A DNA stretch of 64,000 nucleotides. It comes from Pseudomonas sp. GM41(2012) (lineage in GTDB: Bacteria > Pseudomonadota > Gammaproteobacteria > Pseudomonadales > Pseudomonadaceae). How positions within the stretch are numbered: the stretch's first letter is position 1; every line of letters begins with the position of its first letter. The notes beneath the pieces are model-generated. The model saw nothing but the letters and a program-made list of their open reading frames with translations, searched no databases and was not told the DNA's origin. The DNA lies in assembly GCF_000282315.2 (NCBI RefSeq), contig NZ_AKJN02000008.1:434001-498000 (forward strand), written 5' to 3'. A program made the translations under genes and the position numbers. Positions 53,863 through 63,388 of this stretch are shown in pieces.

Positions 53863-55191
53863 ATGCAAGTTAAGCGTTTTTTCGCCGCCGATATGCGTCA
53901 GGCCATGAAGCTGGTTCGTGATGAGCTGGGCGCTGATGCCGCCATCATTGGCAACCGCCGGATCGCTGGTGGTGTCGAGCTGACGGCTGCCCTGGATTAC
54001 AAGTTGTCGGCGCTGGCTCCGCGTGTTCCGAACATGGAACTCGAAGACGAGCTGCGCAAGACCCAATCGCGGATCGTCACCGCCCAGGCCGAACTGAGCC
54101 TGCGCAGCGATGGCGAGAGCGACAAGTCCACCAATCGCCAATTGTTCGCCGGCCTGCCACTGACCGCCGCCGAGCCGCTGATCGAACCGACCTACACCGA
54201 ACCCCGTCGTCCTGCACCGGCTGCGGCACCTGCTTCCGGCGGCGTTGACCCACGGGCGTTCGACTCGATGCGTTTCGAACTCAACAGCCTGCGCGAACTG
54301 ATGGAAGTGCAACTCGGCTCCCTGGCCTGGAATCAGCTGCAAGGCAGCCGTCCGGCCCAGGCCAATCTTTGGCGTCGCCTGCAACGCATCGGCCTGTCCG
54401 GCCCGTTGTCGCGCGATTTGCTGGCGCTGATTACCGATATTGAAGAACCTCGTCAGGCCTGGCGCATGTTGCTGGCACACCTGGCGCGGATGATCGCCAC
54501 ACCGGAGGTCGAGCCTCTGGAGGAGGGCGGCGTGATTGCCATGGTCGGCCCCGCCGGCATGGGCAAAACCACCACCCTGGCCAAACTCGCGGCCCGTTAC
54601 GTGCTCAAGTACGGCGCGCAAAATATCGCGCTGGTCAGTATGGACAGCTATCGTATCGGTGCTCAGGAACAGCTCAAGACCCTCGGTCGGATCCTCAATG
54701 TGTCGGTGACTCACGTCGATCCGGGGCAGTCACTGGTACAGGCGCTGGAGCCTTTGTTGCGCAAACGCGTGGTGCTGATCGATACCGCCGGCCTTCAGGC
54801 CAGTGATCCGGCACTGCGCATGCAGCTCGAAAGCCTGGCCGGTCGTGGCATCAAATCAAAAAATTACCTGGTTCTGGCAACCACCAGCCAGAAACAGGTT
54901 CTAACGGCCGCTTATCACAGTTACAAGCGTTGTGGGCTCGCTGGCTGCATCCTGACTAAACTGGATGAAACGGCAAGTCTGGGCGAGGTGTTGAGCCTGG
55001 CCATCAGTCATGAATTGCCGGTGGCCTACCTGACCGATGGCCCGCGGATTCCGGATGATTTGCATCTACCGCGTCGTCATCAGTTGGTCAGTCGCGCCGT
55101 AAGCGTGCAAATGCAAGAAGAACCCAGCGAAGAAGCCATGGCTGACATGTTCGCTGATATTTACCACAGCCCGACCAAGCAGGTCGGCTGA
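53863..55191 (+). CDS. flhF: Flagellar biosynthesis GTPase FlhF
   Basis: SRP-type GTPase of 442 residues that sets polar placement of the flagellum. The N-terminal B domain (MQVKRFFAADMRQAMKLVRD), an N domain, and a G domain with P-loop GPAGMGKTT (229-237), 'DTAGLQASD' and 'TKLDETASLGEVLSL' are all present. It lies between flhA and fleN, which controls flagellar number with it. Confidence 0.96.
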   Translation: MQVKRFFAADMRQAMKLVRDELGADAAIIGNRRIAGGVELTAALDYKLSALAPRVPNMELEDELRKTQSRIVTAQAELSLRSDGESDKSTNRQLFAGLPLTAAEPLIEPTYTEPRRPAPAAAPASGGVDPRAFDSMRFELNSLRELMEVQLGSLAWNQLQGSRPAQANLWRRLQRIGLSGPLSRDLLALITDIEEPRQAWRMLLAHLARMIATPEVEPLEEGGVIAMVGPAGMGKTTTLAKLAARYVLKYGAQNIALVSMDSYRIGAQEQLKTLGRILNVSVTHVDPGQSLVQALEPLLRKRVVLIDTAGLQASDPALRMQLESLAGRGIKSKNYLVLATTSQKQVLTAAYHSYKRCGLAGCILTKLDETASLGEVLSLAISHELPVAYLTDGPRIPDDLHLPRRHQLVSRAVSVQMQEEPSEEAMADMFADIYHSPTKQVG

Positions 55192-55305
55192 GGTACTAAT
55201 GACAGTTTTTGTACCTACATCGATGGTCTGCCATGCATTGTTCCGTTTGTGAACGCGCAGCCAGTAATGTGGCCTCCGTCTAAGTAAGACAAGGTAAAGA
55301 AATTC

Positions 55306-56136
55306 ATGGGCAGCATGCATCCCGTACAGGTGATCGCGGTGACCGGCGGCAAAGGTGGCGTCGGGAAGACTAACGTGTCAGTGAACTTGTCCCTGGCTCT
55401 AGCTGAGCTCGGTCGGCGCGTCATGCTGTTGGACGCCGATCTGGGGCTGGCGAACGTCGACGTCCTGCTGGGACTGACACCTAAACGTACTTTGGCCGAC
55501 GTGATCGAAGGCCGCTGCGAGCTGCGCGACGTACTGTTGCAAGGCCCCGGCGGCATCCGCATCGTCCCGGCCGCGTCCGGCACACAGAGCATGGTTCATT
55601 TGAGCCCGGCTCAACACGCCGGCCTGATCCAGGCGTTCAGCGATATCGGCGACAACCTCGACGTGCTGGTGATCGACACCGCGGCGGGCATTGGTGACTC
55701 GGTCGTCAGTTTCGTCCGCGCAGCGCAAGAAGTCTTGCTGGTGGTCTGCGACGAGCCGACCTCGATCACCGATGCCTACGCACTGATCAAATTGCTGAAC
55801 CGCGATTACGGCATGAACCGCTTCCGCGTCCTGGCCAACATGGCCCAGAGCCCGCAGGAAGGGCGCAACCTGTTCGCCAAGTTGACCAAGGTCACGGATC
55901 GCTTCCTGGACGTCGCCTTACAATACGTCGGCGCGGTGCCTTACGACGAAAGCGTGCGCAAGGCTGTGCAGAAGCAGCGCGCCGTTTACGAAGCCTTCCC
56001 GCGCTCCAAGTGCTCACTGGCGTTCAAGGCCATTGCACAGAAGGTCGATACCTGGCCGCTACCTGCCAACCCGCGTGGGCACCTGGAGTTTTTCGTCGAG
56101 CGCCTCGTGCAACAAACCGCGGGACCTGTGCTATGA
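55306..56136 (+). CDS. fleN: Flagellar number regulator FleN (MinD/ParA-like ATPase)
   Basis: A 276-residue ATPase that binds FleQ and limits flagella to one. The deviant Walker A is GGKGGVGKTN (residues 14-23), with 'MLLDADLGLANVDVLLGL' and 'LDVLVIDTAAGIGDSVVSF' as the other switch motifs. A C-terminal amphipathic helix would be membrane-binding. It overlaps fliA by 4 bases. Confidence 0.96.
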   Translation: MGSMHPVQVIAVTGGKGGVGKTNVSVNLSLALAELGRRVMLLDADLGLANVDVLLGLTPKRTLADVIEGRCELRDVLLQGPGGIRIVPAASGTQSMVHLSPAQHAGLIQAFSDIGDNLDVLVIDTAAGIGDSVVSFVRAAQEVLLVVCDEPTSITDAYALIKLLNRDYGMNRFRVLANMAQSPQEGRNLFAKLTKVTDRFLDVALQYVGAVPYDESVRKAVQKQRAVYEAFPRSKCSLAFKAIAQKVDTWPLPANPRGHLEFFVERLVQQTAGPVL

Positions 56137-56873
56137 CAGCCAGTGGCTACAACCTCTACAAGAAGTCGGCACGTGACGCGCAGTACGAGCTGATCGAGCG
56201 TTACGCGCCACTGGTTAAACGCATTGCCTACCACTTGCTGGCGCGTCTGCCGGCCAGTGTCCAGGTTGAAGACCTGATCCAGGCCGGGATGATCGGCCTG
56301 CTTGAAGTGTCGACCAAATACGACGCCAGCAAAGGCGCGAGTTTCGAGACGTACGCGGGCATACGAATCCGCGGCGCGATGCTCGACGAAGTACGCAAAG
56401 GGGACTGGGCGCCACGTTCGGTCCACCGCAATACCCGGATGGTCAGCGACGCCATTCGCTCGATTGAAGCTAAAACTGGCCGTGACGCTAAAGATCACGA
56501 GGTTGCGGCCGAACTCCAATTGAGTCTCGACGATTATTACGGGATTTTGAACGACACCCTGGGCAGCCGGTTATTCAGTTTCGACGATCTGTTGCAGGAC
56601 GGCGAACACGAAGGGCTGCACGAGGATGGCGCCAGTGCACATCTGGAGCCGTCACGCGATCTGGAAGATGAACGCTTCCAGGCGGCGCTGGCGGACGCGA
56701 TTGCCAATTTGCCGGAGCGTGAGCGACTGGTGTTGGCGCTGTACTACGACGAAGAGTTGAACCTCAAGGAAATCGGTGAGGTCCTGGGGGTCAGCGAATC
56801 TCGGGTCAGCCAGTTACACAGCCAGTGCGCGGCCCGTTTGCGGGGGCGTTTGGGGGAGTGGCGAGCGCGCTGA
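56133..56873 (+). CDS. fliA: RNA polymerase sigma factor for flagellar genes (sigma28)
   Basis: A 246-residue sigma28 that transcribes late genes such as fliC. It has regions 2 ('RYAPLVKRIAYHLLARLPASVQVEDLIQAGMIGLLE', 'FETYAGIRIRGAMLDEVRKGDWAPRSVHRN'), 3 ('DHEVAAELQLSLDDYYGIL') and 4 ('LPERERLVLALYYDEELNLKEIGEVLGVSESRVSQLHSQC'). ATG 56133 overlaps the fleN stop; the open frame upstream to 56010 lies in fleN. The promoters before fliC and fliS fit its binding consensus. Confidence 0.97.
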   Translation: MTASGYNLYKKSARDAQYELIERYAPLVKRIAYHLLARLPASVQVEDLIQAGMIGLLEVSTKYDASKGASFETYAGIRIRGAMLDEVRKGDWAPRSVHRNTRMVSDAIRSIEAKTGRDAKDHEVAAELQLSLDDYYGILNDTLGSRLFSFDDLLQDGEHEGLHEDGASAHLEPSRDLEDERFQAALADAIANLPERERLVLALYYDEELNLKEIGEVLGVSESRVSQLHSQCAARLRGRLGEWRAR

Positions 56874-56875
56874 AG

Positions 56876-56893
56876 GCAGTGTGGGGACACTGC
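56876..56893 (+). other. Hairpin after fliA
   Basis: GCAGTGT-gggg-ACACTGC, a perfect 7-bp stem, three bases past the fliA stop. No T-run follows, so termination is doubtful. The 147 bases to cheY hold no other clear signal. Confidence 0.45.
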
Positions 56894-57040
56894 GAACGCG
56901 GCTGGTGGGGTGTTGAACCTTGCCGGTCCCGATCTGTTGTGCTCCAGACAGTCATTGAGTGCTTTGCCGGATTGATTGAAATGGCGCGTCCAGGTGCTGG
57001 GCGCGTTTAAGACTGCTTGGAGGTCGAATTGGACAAGAAC

Positions 57041-57412
57041 ATGAAAATCCTCATCGTTGATGACTTCTCAACGATGCGGCGGATCATTAAAAACCTGTTG
57101 CGTGACCTTGGGTTCACCAACACGGTCGAGGCCGACGATGGCACTACTGCCATTCCGGTTCTCAACAGCGGCAGCATCGACTTTCTGGTAACAGACTGGA
57201 ACATGCCTGGCATGACCGGTATCGACCTGCTGCGCCACGTGCGTGCCGATGAAAAGCTCAAGCACCTGCCGGTGCTGATGGTGACCGCTGAAGCCAAGCG
57301 CGAGCAGATCATCGAGGCAGCCCAGGCCGGTGTTAACGGCTATGTGGTCAAGCCCTTCACGGCCCAGGCGTTAAAAGAAAAAATCGAGAAGATTTTCGAA
57401 CGCATCGGTTGA
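57041..57412 (+). CDS. cheY: Chemotaxis response regulator CheY
   Basis: Single-domain receiver of 123 residues that, when phosphorylated by CheA, binds FliM and changes motor direction. It has the acidic pocket Asp7-Asp8, phospho-Asp52 ('[10 protein letters not shown]'), Thr and Lys switch residues ('VTAEAKREQ', '[18 protein letters not shown]'). ATG 57041 gives the usual N-terminus MKILIVDD; a TTG at 57029 with GGAGG (57019-57023) 5 bases upstream would add four residues and has the stronger RBS. Confidence 0.95.
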   Translation: MKILIVDDFSTMRRIIKNLLRDLGFTNTVEADDGTTAIPVLNSGSIDFLVTDWNMPGMTGIDLLRHVRADEKLKHLPVLMVTAEAKREQIIEAAQAGVNGYVVKPFTAQALKEKIEKIFERIG

Positions 57413-57443
57413 TGTGCGAAGCCACTGCGCCACGGGGGGAGCT

Positions 57444-58232
57444 ATGGAGCATTACGAGTCTTCACAGGGCGATTTCGAATCGACTCTGAAAAAACACGCG
57501 GTCGAACTGGTCGAAAGCCTTGAAAAAGGCAGGTTCGGCGACGCTGTGCAATTGATCCATGAGCTCAATCAGACCCGTGACCGTGGCCTGTATCAAGAGG
57601 TGGGCAAGCTCACTCGCGAGCTGCATAGCGCGATCGTCAATTTCCAGATTGACCCGCACATGCCGCAAGCCGAGGAAGTCTCGCAGATCACGGACGCCAC
57701 CGAGCGTCTGGGTTATGTGGTCAAGCTGACCGAGGCTGCTGCCAACCGCACCATGGACCTGGTGGAAAACGCCACGCCGCTGGTCAACGGCCTGAGCAAC
57801 GAAGCCCAGGCCTTGAGCACCGACTGGGGACGGTTCATGCGTCGCGAAGTCGGGGCTGAAGAGTTCCGCGAGCTGGCTCGGCGAGTCGACGGTTTCCTGA
57901 CACGCAGCAGCGAAGACAATCGCGTTGTGTCGAGCAACCTCAACGACATTCTGCTCGCTCAGGATTACCAGGACCTCACCGGTCAGGTGATCAAGCGTGT
58001 GACCCAATTGGTCACCGAAGTTGAAAGCAACCTGCTCAAGCTCGTGCTTATGGCCAGTCAGGTGGACCGCTTTGCGGGCATCGAACATGACCGTGAAGCG
58101 ATGCTGGCAGAAAAAGATCCGCAAAAACATCTCTCTCAGGGTGAAGGTCCGCAGATTCATGCCGATAAAAGAGAAGACGTTGTGTCCGGTCAGGACGATG
58201 TGGACGATTTGCTATCCAGTCTTGGATTTTAG
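57444..58232 (+). CDS. cheZ: CheY-P phosphatase CheZ
   Basis: A 262-residue, mostly helical phosphatase that resets CheY. The active-site Gln lies in 'LLAQDYQDLTGQVIKRVTQLV' (the DQ.LTGQ block), and the C-terminal CheY-binding peptide is 'QDDVDDLLSSLGF'. ATG 57444 follows GGGGGGAG; an in-frame ATG at 57414 lacks this. It lies between cheY and cheA. Confidence 0.95.
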   Translation: MEHYESSQGDFESTLKKHAVELVESLEKGRFGDAVQLIHELNQTRDRGLYQEVGKLTRELHSAIVNFQIDPHMPQAEEVSQITDATERLGYVVKLTEAAANRTMDLVENATPLVNGLSNEAQALSTDWGRFMRREVGAEEFRELARRVDGFLTRSSEDNRVVSSNLNDILLAQDYQDLTGQVIKRVTQLVTEVESNLLKLVLMASQVDRFAGIEHDREAMLAEKDPQKHLSQGEGPQIHADKREDVVSGQDDVDDLLSSLGF

Positions 58233-58269
58233 GTTTTTAGGTTTTTAGACCTTTAGGAGCACCCCCTTA

Positions 58270-60519
58270 ATGAGCTTCGGCGCCGATGAAGAGATCCTTC
58301 AGGATTTCCTGGTTGAGGCCGGCGAGATTCTAGAGCAACTGTCCGAACAGCTGGTCGAGCTGGAAAGCCGACCTGATGATGCGGACTTGCTCAATGCAAT
58401 TTTTCGCGGTTTTCACACTGTAAAAGGAGGCGCCGGCTTCCTCCAGCTCAACGAGCTGGTGGAGTGCTGTCACATCGCCGAGAACGTGTTCGACATCCTG
58501 CGCAAGGGTGAACGTCGCGTCGACTCGGAACTGATGGACGTGGTTCTTGAAGCGCTGGATGCGGTGAACGGCATGTTTACCGAAGTCCGCGAGCGCAGCC
58601 CGATCACGGCTGCCACGCCAGAATTGCTGGCGGCACTGGCCCGTCTGGCCGAGCCGCAAACCGCCGATGAAACGGCACCGGTCGCCGAAGCGGTGGAAGA
58701 ACCTGCCGCCGAGAGCGAATCGGGTGACATCACCGATAACGAATTCGAACAACTGCTGGACTCGCTGAACGCCGTCAAGGCTCAGGCAGAAGCCCCGGCA
58801 GCTGTGCCAGCGCCGAGCAGCAATGCGGCGGGCAGCGACGAAATCACCGATGCCGAGTTCGAGTCGTTGCTCGATCAACTGCACGGTAAAGGCCAGTTCG
58901 CCGTCGATGCGGTAGCCCCGGCGCCAGCCGCACCGGCTGCCCCGAAAGCGGCAGGCGACAGCTCCGATATCACCGACGACGAGTTCGAAGCACTGCTCGA
59001 TCAACTGCACGGCAAGGGCAACTTTGCCGTTGATGCGCTGGAATCGGCGATTGCTGCGGTCCCGGCCCCGGCTGCGCCAACCGCTAAAGCGGCTGGCGGC
59101 GATCTGATCTCCGATCACGAGTTCGAATCGCTGCTCGACGAATTGCACGGCAAAGGCAAGTTCACTGAAGTCGGTACCGCGTCGGGCGCCAGCGCTCCGG
59201 TTGCGGCACCCGTGGCCAAGGCTGTTGCACCGAAACCTGTCGCCAAAGCGCCCGAGCCTAAAGCCGAAGCGCCGAAGCCTGCCCCTGCTGCAGCCCCGGC
59301 TCCGGCTCGTGCCGCGTCCGCGCCGCCACCGGAAAAACCGGCCAGCGAAGCCGAGACCACCGTGCGGGTCGATACCGCGCGTCTCGACGAAATCATGAAC
59401 ATGGTCGGCGAGTTGGTACTGGTGCGTAACCGCTTGGTCCGTCTGGGCCTCAACAGCGGCGACGAAGCCATGTCCAAGGCCGTGTCGAACCTCGACGTGG
59501 TCACGGCCGACCTGCAAACCGCGGTCATGAAGACCCGGATGCAACCGATCAAGAAGGTCTTCGGGCGCTTCCCGCGTCTGGTTCGCGACCTGGCTCGCCA
59601 GCTCAAGAAAGAGATCAACCTGGAACTGGTCGGCGAAGAAACCGACCTCGACAAGAACCTCGTCGAGGCCCTGGCCGACCCGCTGGTCCACTTGGTGCGC
59701 AACTCGGTCGACCACGGTATTGAAGAGCCGGCCGAGCGTGAAGCGATGGGCAAGCCTCGCAGCGGCAAGGTGATCCTGTCCGCTGAACAGGAAGGCGACC
59801 ACATCCTGCTGTCCATCTCCGATGACGGCAAGGGCATGGACGCCGATGTTCTGCGCGGCATTGCCGTGAAGAAAGGCTTGATGGACAAGGATGCAGCGGA
59901 TCGCCTCAGCGAATCCGATTGCTTCAACCTGATCTTCGCGCCGGGTTTCTCGACCAAGACCGAAATTTCCGATGTCTCCGGACGCGGCGTGGGCATGGAC
60001 GTGGTGAAAACCAAAATCGCCCAGCTCAACGGCACCATCAATATCTATTCGACCAAGGGCAAGGGCTCGAAGATTGTCATCAAGGTCCCGTTGACCCTGG
60101 CGATCATGCCGACGCTGATGGTCATGCTGGGCAACCAGGCGTTTGCGTTCCCGCTGGTGAACGTCAACGAGATCTTCCACCTCGACCTGTCGACCACCAA
60201 CGTGGTGGATGGCCAGGAAGTGGTGATCGTGCGGGACAAGGCGCTGCCATTGTTCTACCTCAAACGCTGGCTGGTCAGCTCCGCCGCTCACGAAGAGCAG
60301 CGTGAAGGCCATGTGGTGATCCTTTCGGTGGGCACTCAGCGGATCGGCTTCGTCGTCGATCAACTGGTGGGCCAGGAAGAAGTGGTCATCAAGCCATTGG
60401 GCAAAATGCTCCAGGGAACCCCGGGCATGTCCGGCGCCACCATCACCGGTGACGGCCGCATTGCGCTGATTCTCGATGTTCCGAGCATGCTCAAGCGTTA
60501 CGCCGCACGGCGTATTTGA
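58270..60519 (+). CDS. cheA: Chemotaxis histidine kinase CheA
   Basis: A 749-residue kinase linking receptors to CheY and CheB. P1/HPt has phospho-His49 ('[15 protein letters not shown]'); P3 dimerisation is at about 365-435 ('[26 protein letters not shown]'); P4 ATPase has '[11 protein letters not shown]', 'SDDGKGMD' and 'GRGVGMDVV'; P5 CheW-like is at about 600-749. The long, Ala/Pro-rich linker between P1 and P3 (about 130-365) carries four copies of an acidic 'EITDxEFExLLDxLHGKG' motif instead of a typical P2. Signature genes cheB, motC and motD follow. Confidence 0.95.
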   Translation: MSFGADEEILQDFLVEAGEILEQLSEQLVELESRPDDADLLNAIFRGFHTVKGGAGFLQLNELVECCHIAENVFDILRKGERRVDSELMDVVLEALDAVNGMFTEVRERSPITAATPELLAALARLAEPQTADETAPVAEAVEEPAAESESGDITDNEFEQLLDSLNAVKAQAEAPAAVPAPSSNAAGSDEITDAEFESLLDQLHGKGQFAVDAVAPAPAAPAAPKAAGDSSDITDDEFEALLDQLHGKGNFAVDALESAIAAVPAPAAPTAKAAGGDLISDHEFESLLDELHGKGKFTEVGTASGASAPVAAPVAKAVAPKPVAKAPEPKAEAPKPAPAAAPAPARAASAPPPEKPASEAETTVRVDTARLDEIMNMVGELVLVRNRLVRLGLNSGDEAMSKAVSNLDVVTADLQTAVMKTRMQPIKKVFGRFPRLVRDLARQLKKEINLELVGEETDLDKNLVEALADPLVHLVRNSVDHGIEEPAEREAMGKPRSGKVILSAEQEGDHILLSISDDGKGMDADVLRGIAVKKGLMDKDAADRLSESDCFNLIFAPGFSTKTEISDVSGRGVGMDVVKTKIAQLNGTINIYSTKGKGSKIVIKVPLTLAIMPTLMVMLGNQAFAFPLVNVNEIFHLDLSTTNVVDGQEVVIVRDKALPLFYLKRWLVSSAAHEEQREGHVVILSVGTQRIGFVVDQLVGQEEVVIKPLGKMLQGTPGMSGATITGDGRIALILDVPSMLKRYAARRI

Positions 60520-60568
60520 TTCTGGTGGGGCGGGGCGACTGAGCCTCGCTCCCTCTAACGGAGTGTTT

Positions 60569-61699
60569 ATGGCAGTTAAAGTCCTGGTGGTGGACGATTC
60601 GGGGTTTTTCCGCCGCCGCGTCTCGGAAATTCTTTCAGCGGATCCGAATATCCAGGTCGTCGGCACGGCGACCAACGGAAAAGAGGCGATTGATCAGGCG
60701 CTGGCCCTCAAGCCAGACGTGATCACCATGGACTACGAGATGCCGATGATGGATGGCATCACGGCGGTGCGGCACATCATGCAGCGCTGCCCGACCCCGG
60801 TGTTGATGTTCTCCTCGCTGACCCACGAAGGCGCTCGGGTAACCCTCGACGCGCTGGACGCTGGCGCGGTGGATTTCCTGCCGAAAAATTTCGAAGACAT
60901 CTCCCGCAACCCGGAGAAGGTCAAGCAACTGCTGTGCGAGAAGATTCTCAGCATCTCGCGCAGTAACCGTCGCGCCAACACTTACAGCGCTCCGGCCCCT
61001 GTCGCCGCACCCGCCCCGACGCCTGCACCTTCGAGCGTCAGCAGCTACGGCAGCAGCGCGCCTGCGCGTCCGGCACCGGCTCCGATTCCGGCGCGTACCC
61101 ATGCGCCAGCCTCGTCGTCGCCAGCGCCAAAACGCAAAGCCTACAAACTGGTCGCCATCGGTACGTCCACTGGCGGCCCGGTTGCCTTGCAGCGGGTTCT
61201 GACCCAATTGCCGGCCAATTTTCCCGCACCGATCGTATTGATCCAGCACATGCCGGCTGCCTTTACCAAGGCCTTCGCCGAGCGTCTGGACAAACTCTGC
61301 CGCATCAGCGTCAAGGAAGCCGAGGATGGCGACATCCTGCGTCCGGGCCTGGCGTTGCTGGCGCCGGGTGGCAAGCAAATGATGATCGACGGCCGTGGCG
61401 CGGTGAAAATCCTGCCGGGCGACGAACGTCTGAACTACAAGCCGTGCGTGGACATTACCTTCGGTTCCGCAGCCAAGTCTTATGGTGACAAAGTTCTGGC
61501 GGTCGTCTTGACCGGCATGGGCGCCGATGGTCGTGAAGGCGCGCGTCTGCTCAAGCAGGGCGGCAGTGCAATCTGGGCCCAGGATGAAGCCAGCTGCGTG
61601 ATCTACGGCATGCCGATGGCCATCGTCAAAGCCGAACTCGCCGACGCGGTGTACAGCCTGGACGATATTGGCAAGCATCTGGTCGAGGCTTGTATCTGA
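60569..61699 (+). CDS. cheB: Chemotaxis methylesterase CheB
   Basis: A 376-residue protein-glutamate methylesterase. Receiver domain with phospho-Asp55 ('[13 protein letters not shown]'), a Pro/Ala/Ser-rich linker at about 145-190, and the catalytic domain with Ser ('[12 protein letters not shown]'), His ('LIQHMPAAF') and Asp ('[12 protein letters not shown]'). ATG 60569 gives [16 protein letters not shown]; the frame upstream to 60476 overlaps cheA. It removes methyl groups from receptors and resets adaptation. Confidence 0.95.
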   Translation: MAVKVLVVDDSGFFRRRVSEILSADPNIQVVGTATNGKEAIDQALALKPDVITMDYEMPMMDGITAVRHIMQRCPTPVLMFSSLTHEGARVTLDALDAGAVDFLPKNFEDISRNPEKVKQLLCEKILSISRSNRRANTYSAPAPVAAPAPTPAPSSVSSYGSSAPARPAPAPIPARTHAPASSSPAPKRKAYKLVAIGTSTGGPVALQRVLTQLPANFPAPIVLIQHMPAAFTKAFAERLDKLCRISVKEAEDGDILRPGLALLAPGGKQMMIDGRGAVKILPGDERLNYKPCVDITFGSAAKSYGDKVLAVVLTGMGADGREGARLLKQGGSAIWAQDEASCVIYGMPMAIVKAELADAVYSLDDIGKHLVEACI

Positions 61700-62439
61700 T
61701 GGATGTTTTAAGCCTTATCGGGATCATCATGGCGTTTGTCGCCATCATTGGCGGCAACTACCTTGAAGGCGGTCACCTTGGTGCCCTGGCCAACGGCCCG
61801 GCAGCGTTGATCGTTCTCGGTGGGACCATCGGTGCGGCGCTGTTGCAGGCGCCGATGAGCGCCTTCAAGCGCGCCATGCAGATTCTGGCCTGGATCCTGT
61901 TTCCTCCACGCATCGACCTCGCCGGTGGCGTCGATCGCGTCGTCAACTGGAGCCTGACCGCGCGCAAGGAAGGCTTGCTGGGTCTGGAAGGGGTGGCCGA
62001 CGCCGAACCTGATAACTACTCGCGCAAAGGCCTGCAACTGCTGGTGGACGGCGCCGAGCCGGAAGCGATTCGCAGCATCCTTGAAGTGGATTTCTACACC
62101 CAGGAAAGCCGCGACATCGAAGCCGCCAAAGTCTTCGAAAGCATGGGCGGCTACGCGCCGACCATCGGTATCATCGGTGCGGTGATGGGCCTGATCCACG
62201 TGATGGGCAACCTGGCCGATCCCTCGCAACTGGGTAGCGGCATTGCCGTGGCCTTTGTCGCGACCATCTACGGCGTGGCCAGTGCCAACCTGGTGCTGCT
62301 GCCGATTGCCGCCAAACTCAAGTCCGTCGCTTTGCGGCAGTCGCGTTATCGCGAAATGTTGTTGGAAGGCATTCTGTCGATCGCCGAAGGTGAAAACCCT
62401 CGCTCTATTGAGTTGAAGCTTCAGGGCTTCATGGATTGA
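61699..62439 (+). CDS. motC: Flagellar stator protein MotC (MotA family)
   Basis: A 246-residue proton-channel stator subunit, one of two stator sets in Pseudomonas. MotA-type transmembrane helices are at about 1-22, 30-50, 150-170 and 180-200 ('SMGGYAPTIGIIGAVMGLIHVM' and 'VAFVATIYGVASANLVLLPIAAKL'), with the charged cytosolic loop that contacts FliG in between. ATG 61699 overlaps the cheB stop. Confidence 0.95.
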   Translation: MDVLSLIGIIMAFVAIIGGNYLEGGHLGALANGPAALIVLGGTIGAALLQAPMSAFKRAMQILAWILFPPRIDLAGGVDRVVNWSLTARKEGLLGLEGVADAEPDNYSRKGLQLLVDGAEPEAIRSILEVDFYTQESRDIEAAKVFESMGGYAPTIGIIGAVMGLIHVMGNLADPSQLGSGIAVAFVATIYGVASANLVLLPIAAKLKSVALRQSRYREMLLEGILSIAEGENPRSIELKLQGFMD

Positions 62440-62454
62440 TGGGAGTAATGGACT

Positions 62455-63345
62455 ATGGCTCGTCGTCGGCAACCTGAAGAACATGTAAACCATGAACGTT
62501 GGCTGGTTTCTTACGCCGATTTCATTACGTTGCTGTTCGCTTTCTTCGTGGTGATGTACTCGATCTCTTCGATCAACGAAGGCAAGTACAAGGTCATTTC
62601 CGAAGCGTTGATTGGGGTCTTTACCGACTCCGACCGCGCCCTCAAGCCGATCCCGATCGGCGACGAGCGACCGAAGACCGTGACCCCGGCCAAGCCGCTG
62701 GTTAAAGACGCCGAGCAGGTCGACGCCGGTATCGCGGGTGCCAGCGATCCGCTCAAAAGCATCGCCGACGACATCAGCGCGGCGTTCGGCGACTTGATCA
62801 GCTCCAACCAGATGACCATTCGCGGCAACGAGCTGTGGGTCGAGATCGAACTCAATTCCAGTCTGTTGTTCGGCAGCGGCGACGCCATGCCCAGCGACAT
62901 CGCGTTCAACATCATCGACAAGGTTGCCGCGATTCTGAAACCGTTCGACAACCCGATTCACGTCGAAGGTTTCACTGACGATCAACCGATCCGTACCGCG
63001 CAATACCCGACCAACTGGGAGCTGTCCTCGGCCCGTTCGGCAAGCATCGTGCGCATGCTGGCGATGCAGGGTGTAAACCCCGGTCGCCTGGCGTCGGTAG
63101 GTTACGGCGAGTTCCAGCCAGTGGCCAACAACGCCACTGCCGAGGGGCGGGCGCGTAACCGTCGCGTGGTGCTGGTGGTGTCGCGAAATCTCGATGTACG
63201 CCGCAGCCTCACGGGTACCGGAACGGCCAATGCGAAACCGGATGCCGCGTTGAAGCGTGCTGGCACACAAACTGCACCGACCCCGGTCAAGTCGCCGGGA
63301 CGAGAGAGTGCCGTCAATTCTCCGTCACCCGCATTAATACGTTGA
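62455..63345 (+). CDS. motD: Flagellar stator protein MotD (MotB family)
   Basis: A 296-residue partner of MotC. One N-terminal transmembrane helix with the proton-carrying Asp ('WLVSYADFITLLFAFFVVMYSIS'), a plug segment, and a periplasmic OmpA-like peptidoglycan-binding domain ('VEGFTDDQPIRTAQYPTNWELSSARSASIVRML', 'NPGRLASVGYGEFQPVANN'). The C-terminus is a Pro/Ala/Thr-rich tail. Confidence 0.95.
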   Translation: MARRRQPEEHVNHERWLVSYADFITLLFAFFVVMYSISSINEGKYKVISEALIGVFTDSDRALKPIPIGDERPKTVTPAKPLVKDAEQVDAGIAGASDPLKSIADDISAAFGDLISSNQMTIRGNELWVEIELNSSLLFGSGDAMPSDIAFNIIDKVAAILKPFDNPIHVEGFTDDQPIRTAQYPTNWELSSARSASIVRMLAMQGVNPGRLASVGYGEFQPVANNATAEGRARNRRVVLVVSRNLDVRRSLTGTGTANAKPDAALKRAGTQTAPTPVKSPGRESAVNSPSPALIR

Positions 63346-63388
63346 GCTATTTCTCGGTCCGCCATTTCGACCGGGAGGAACAATCCGA

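Noticed and set aside
58330-60675. 781-codon minus-strand frame over cheA
   Set aside because: Antisense shadow; cheA has all kinase motifs.
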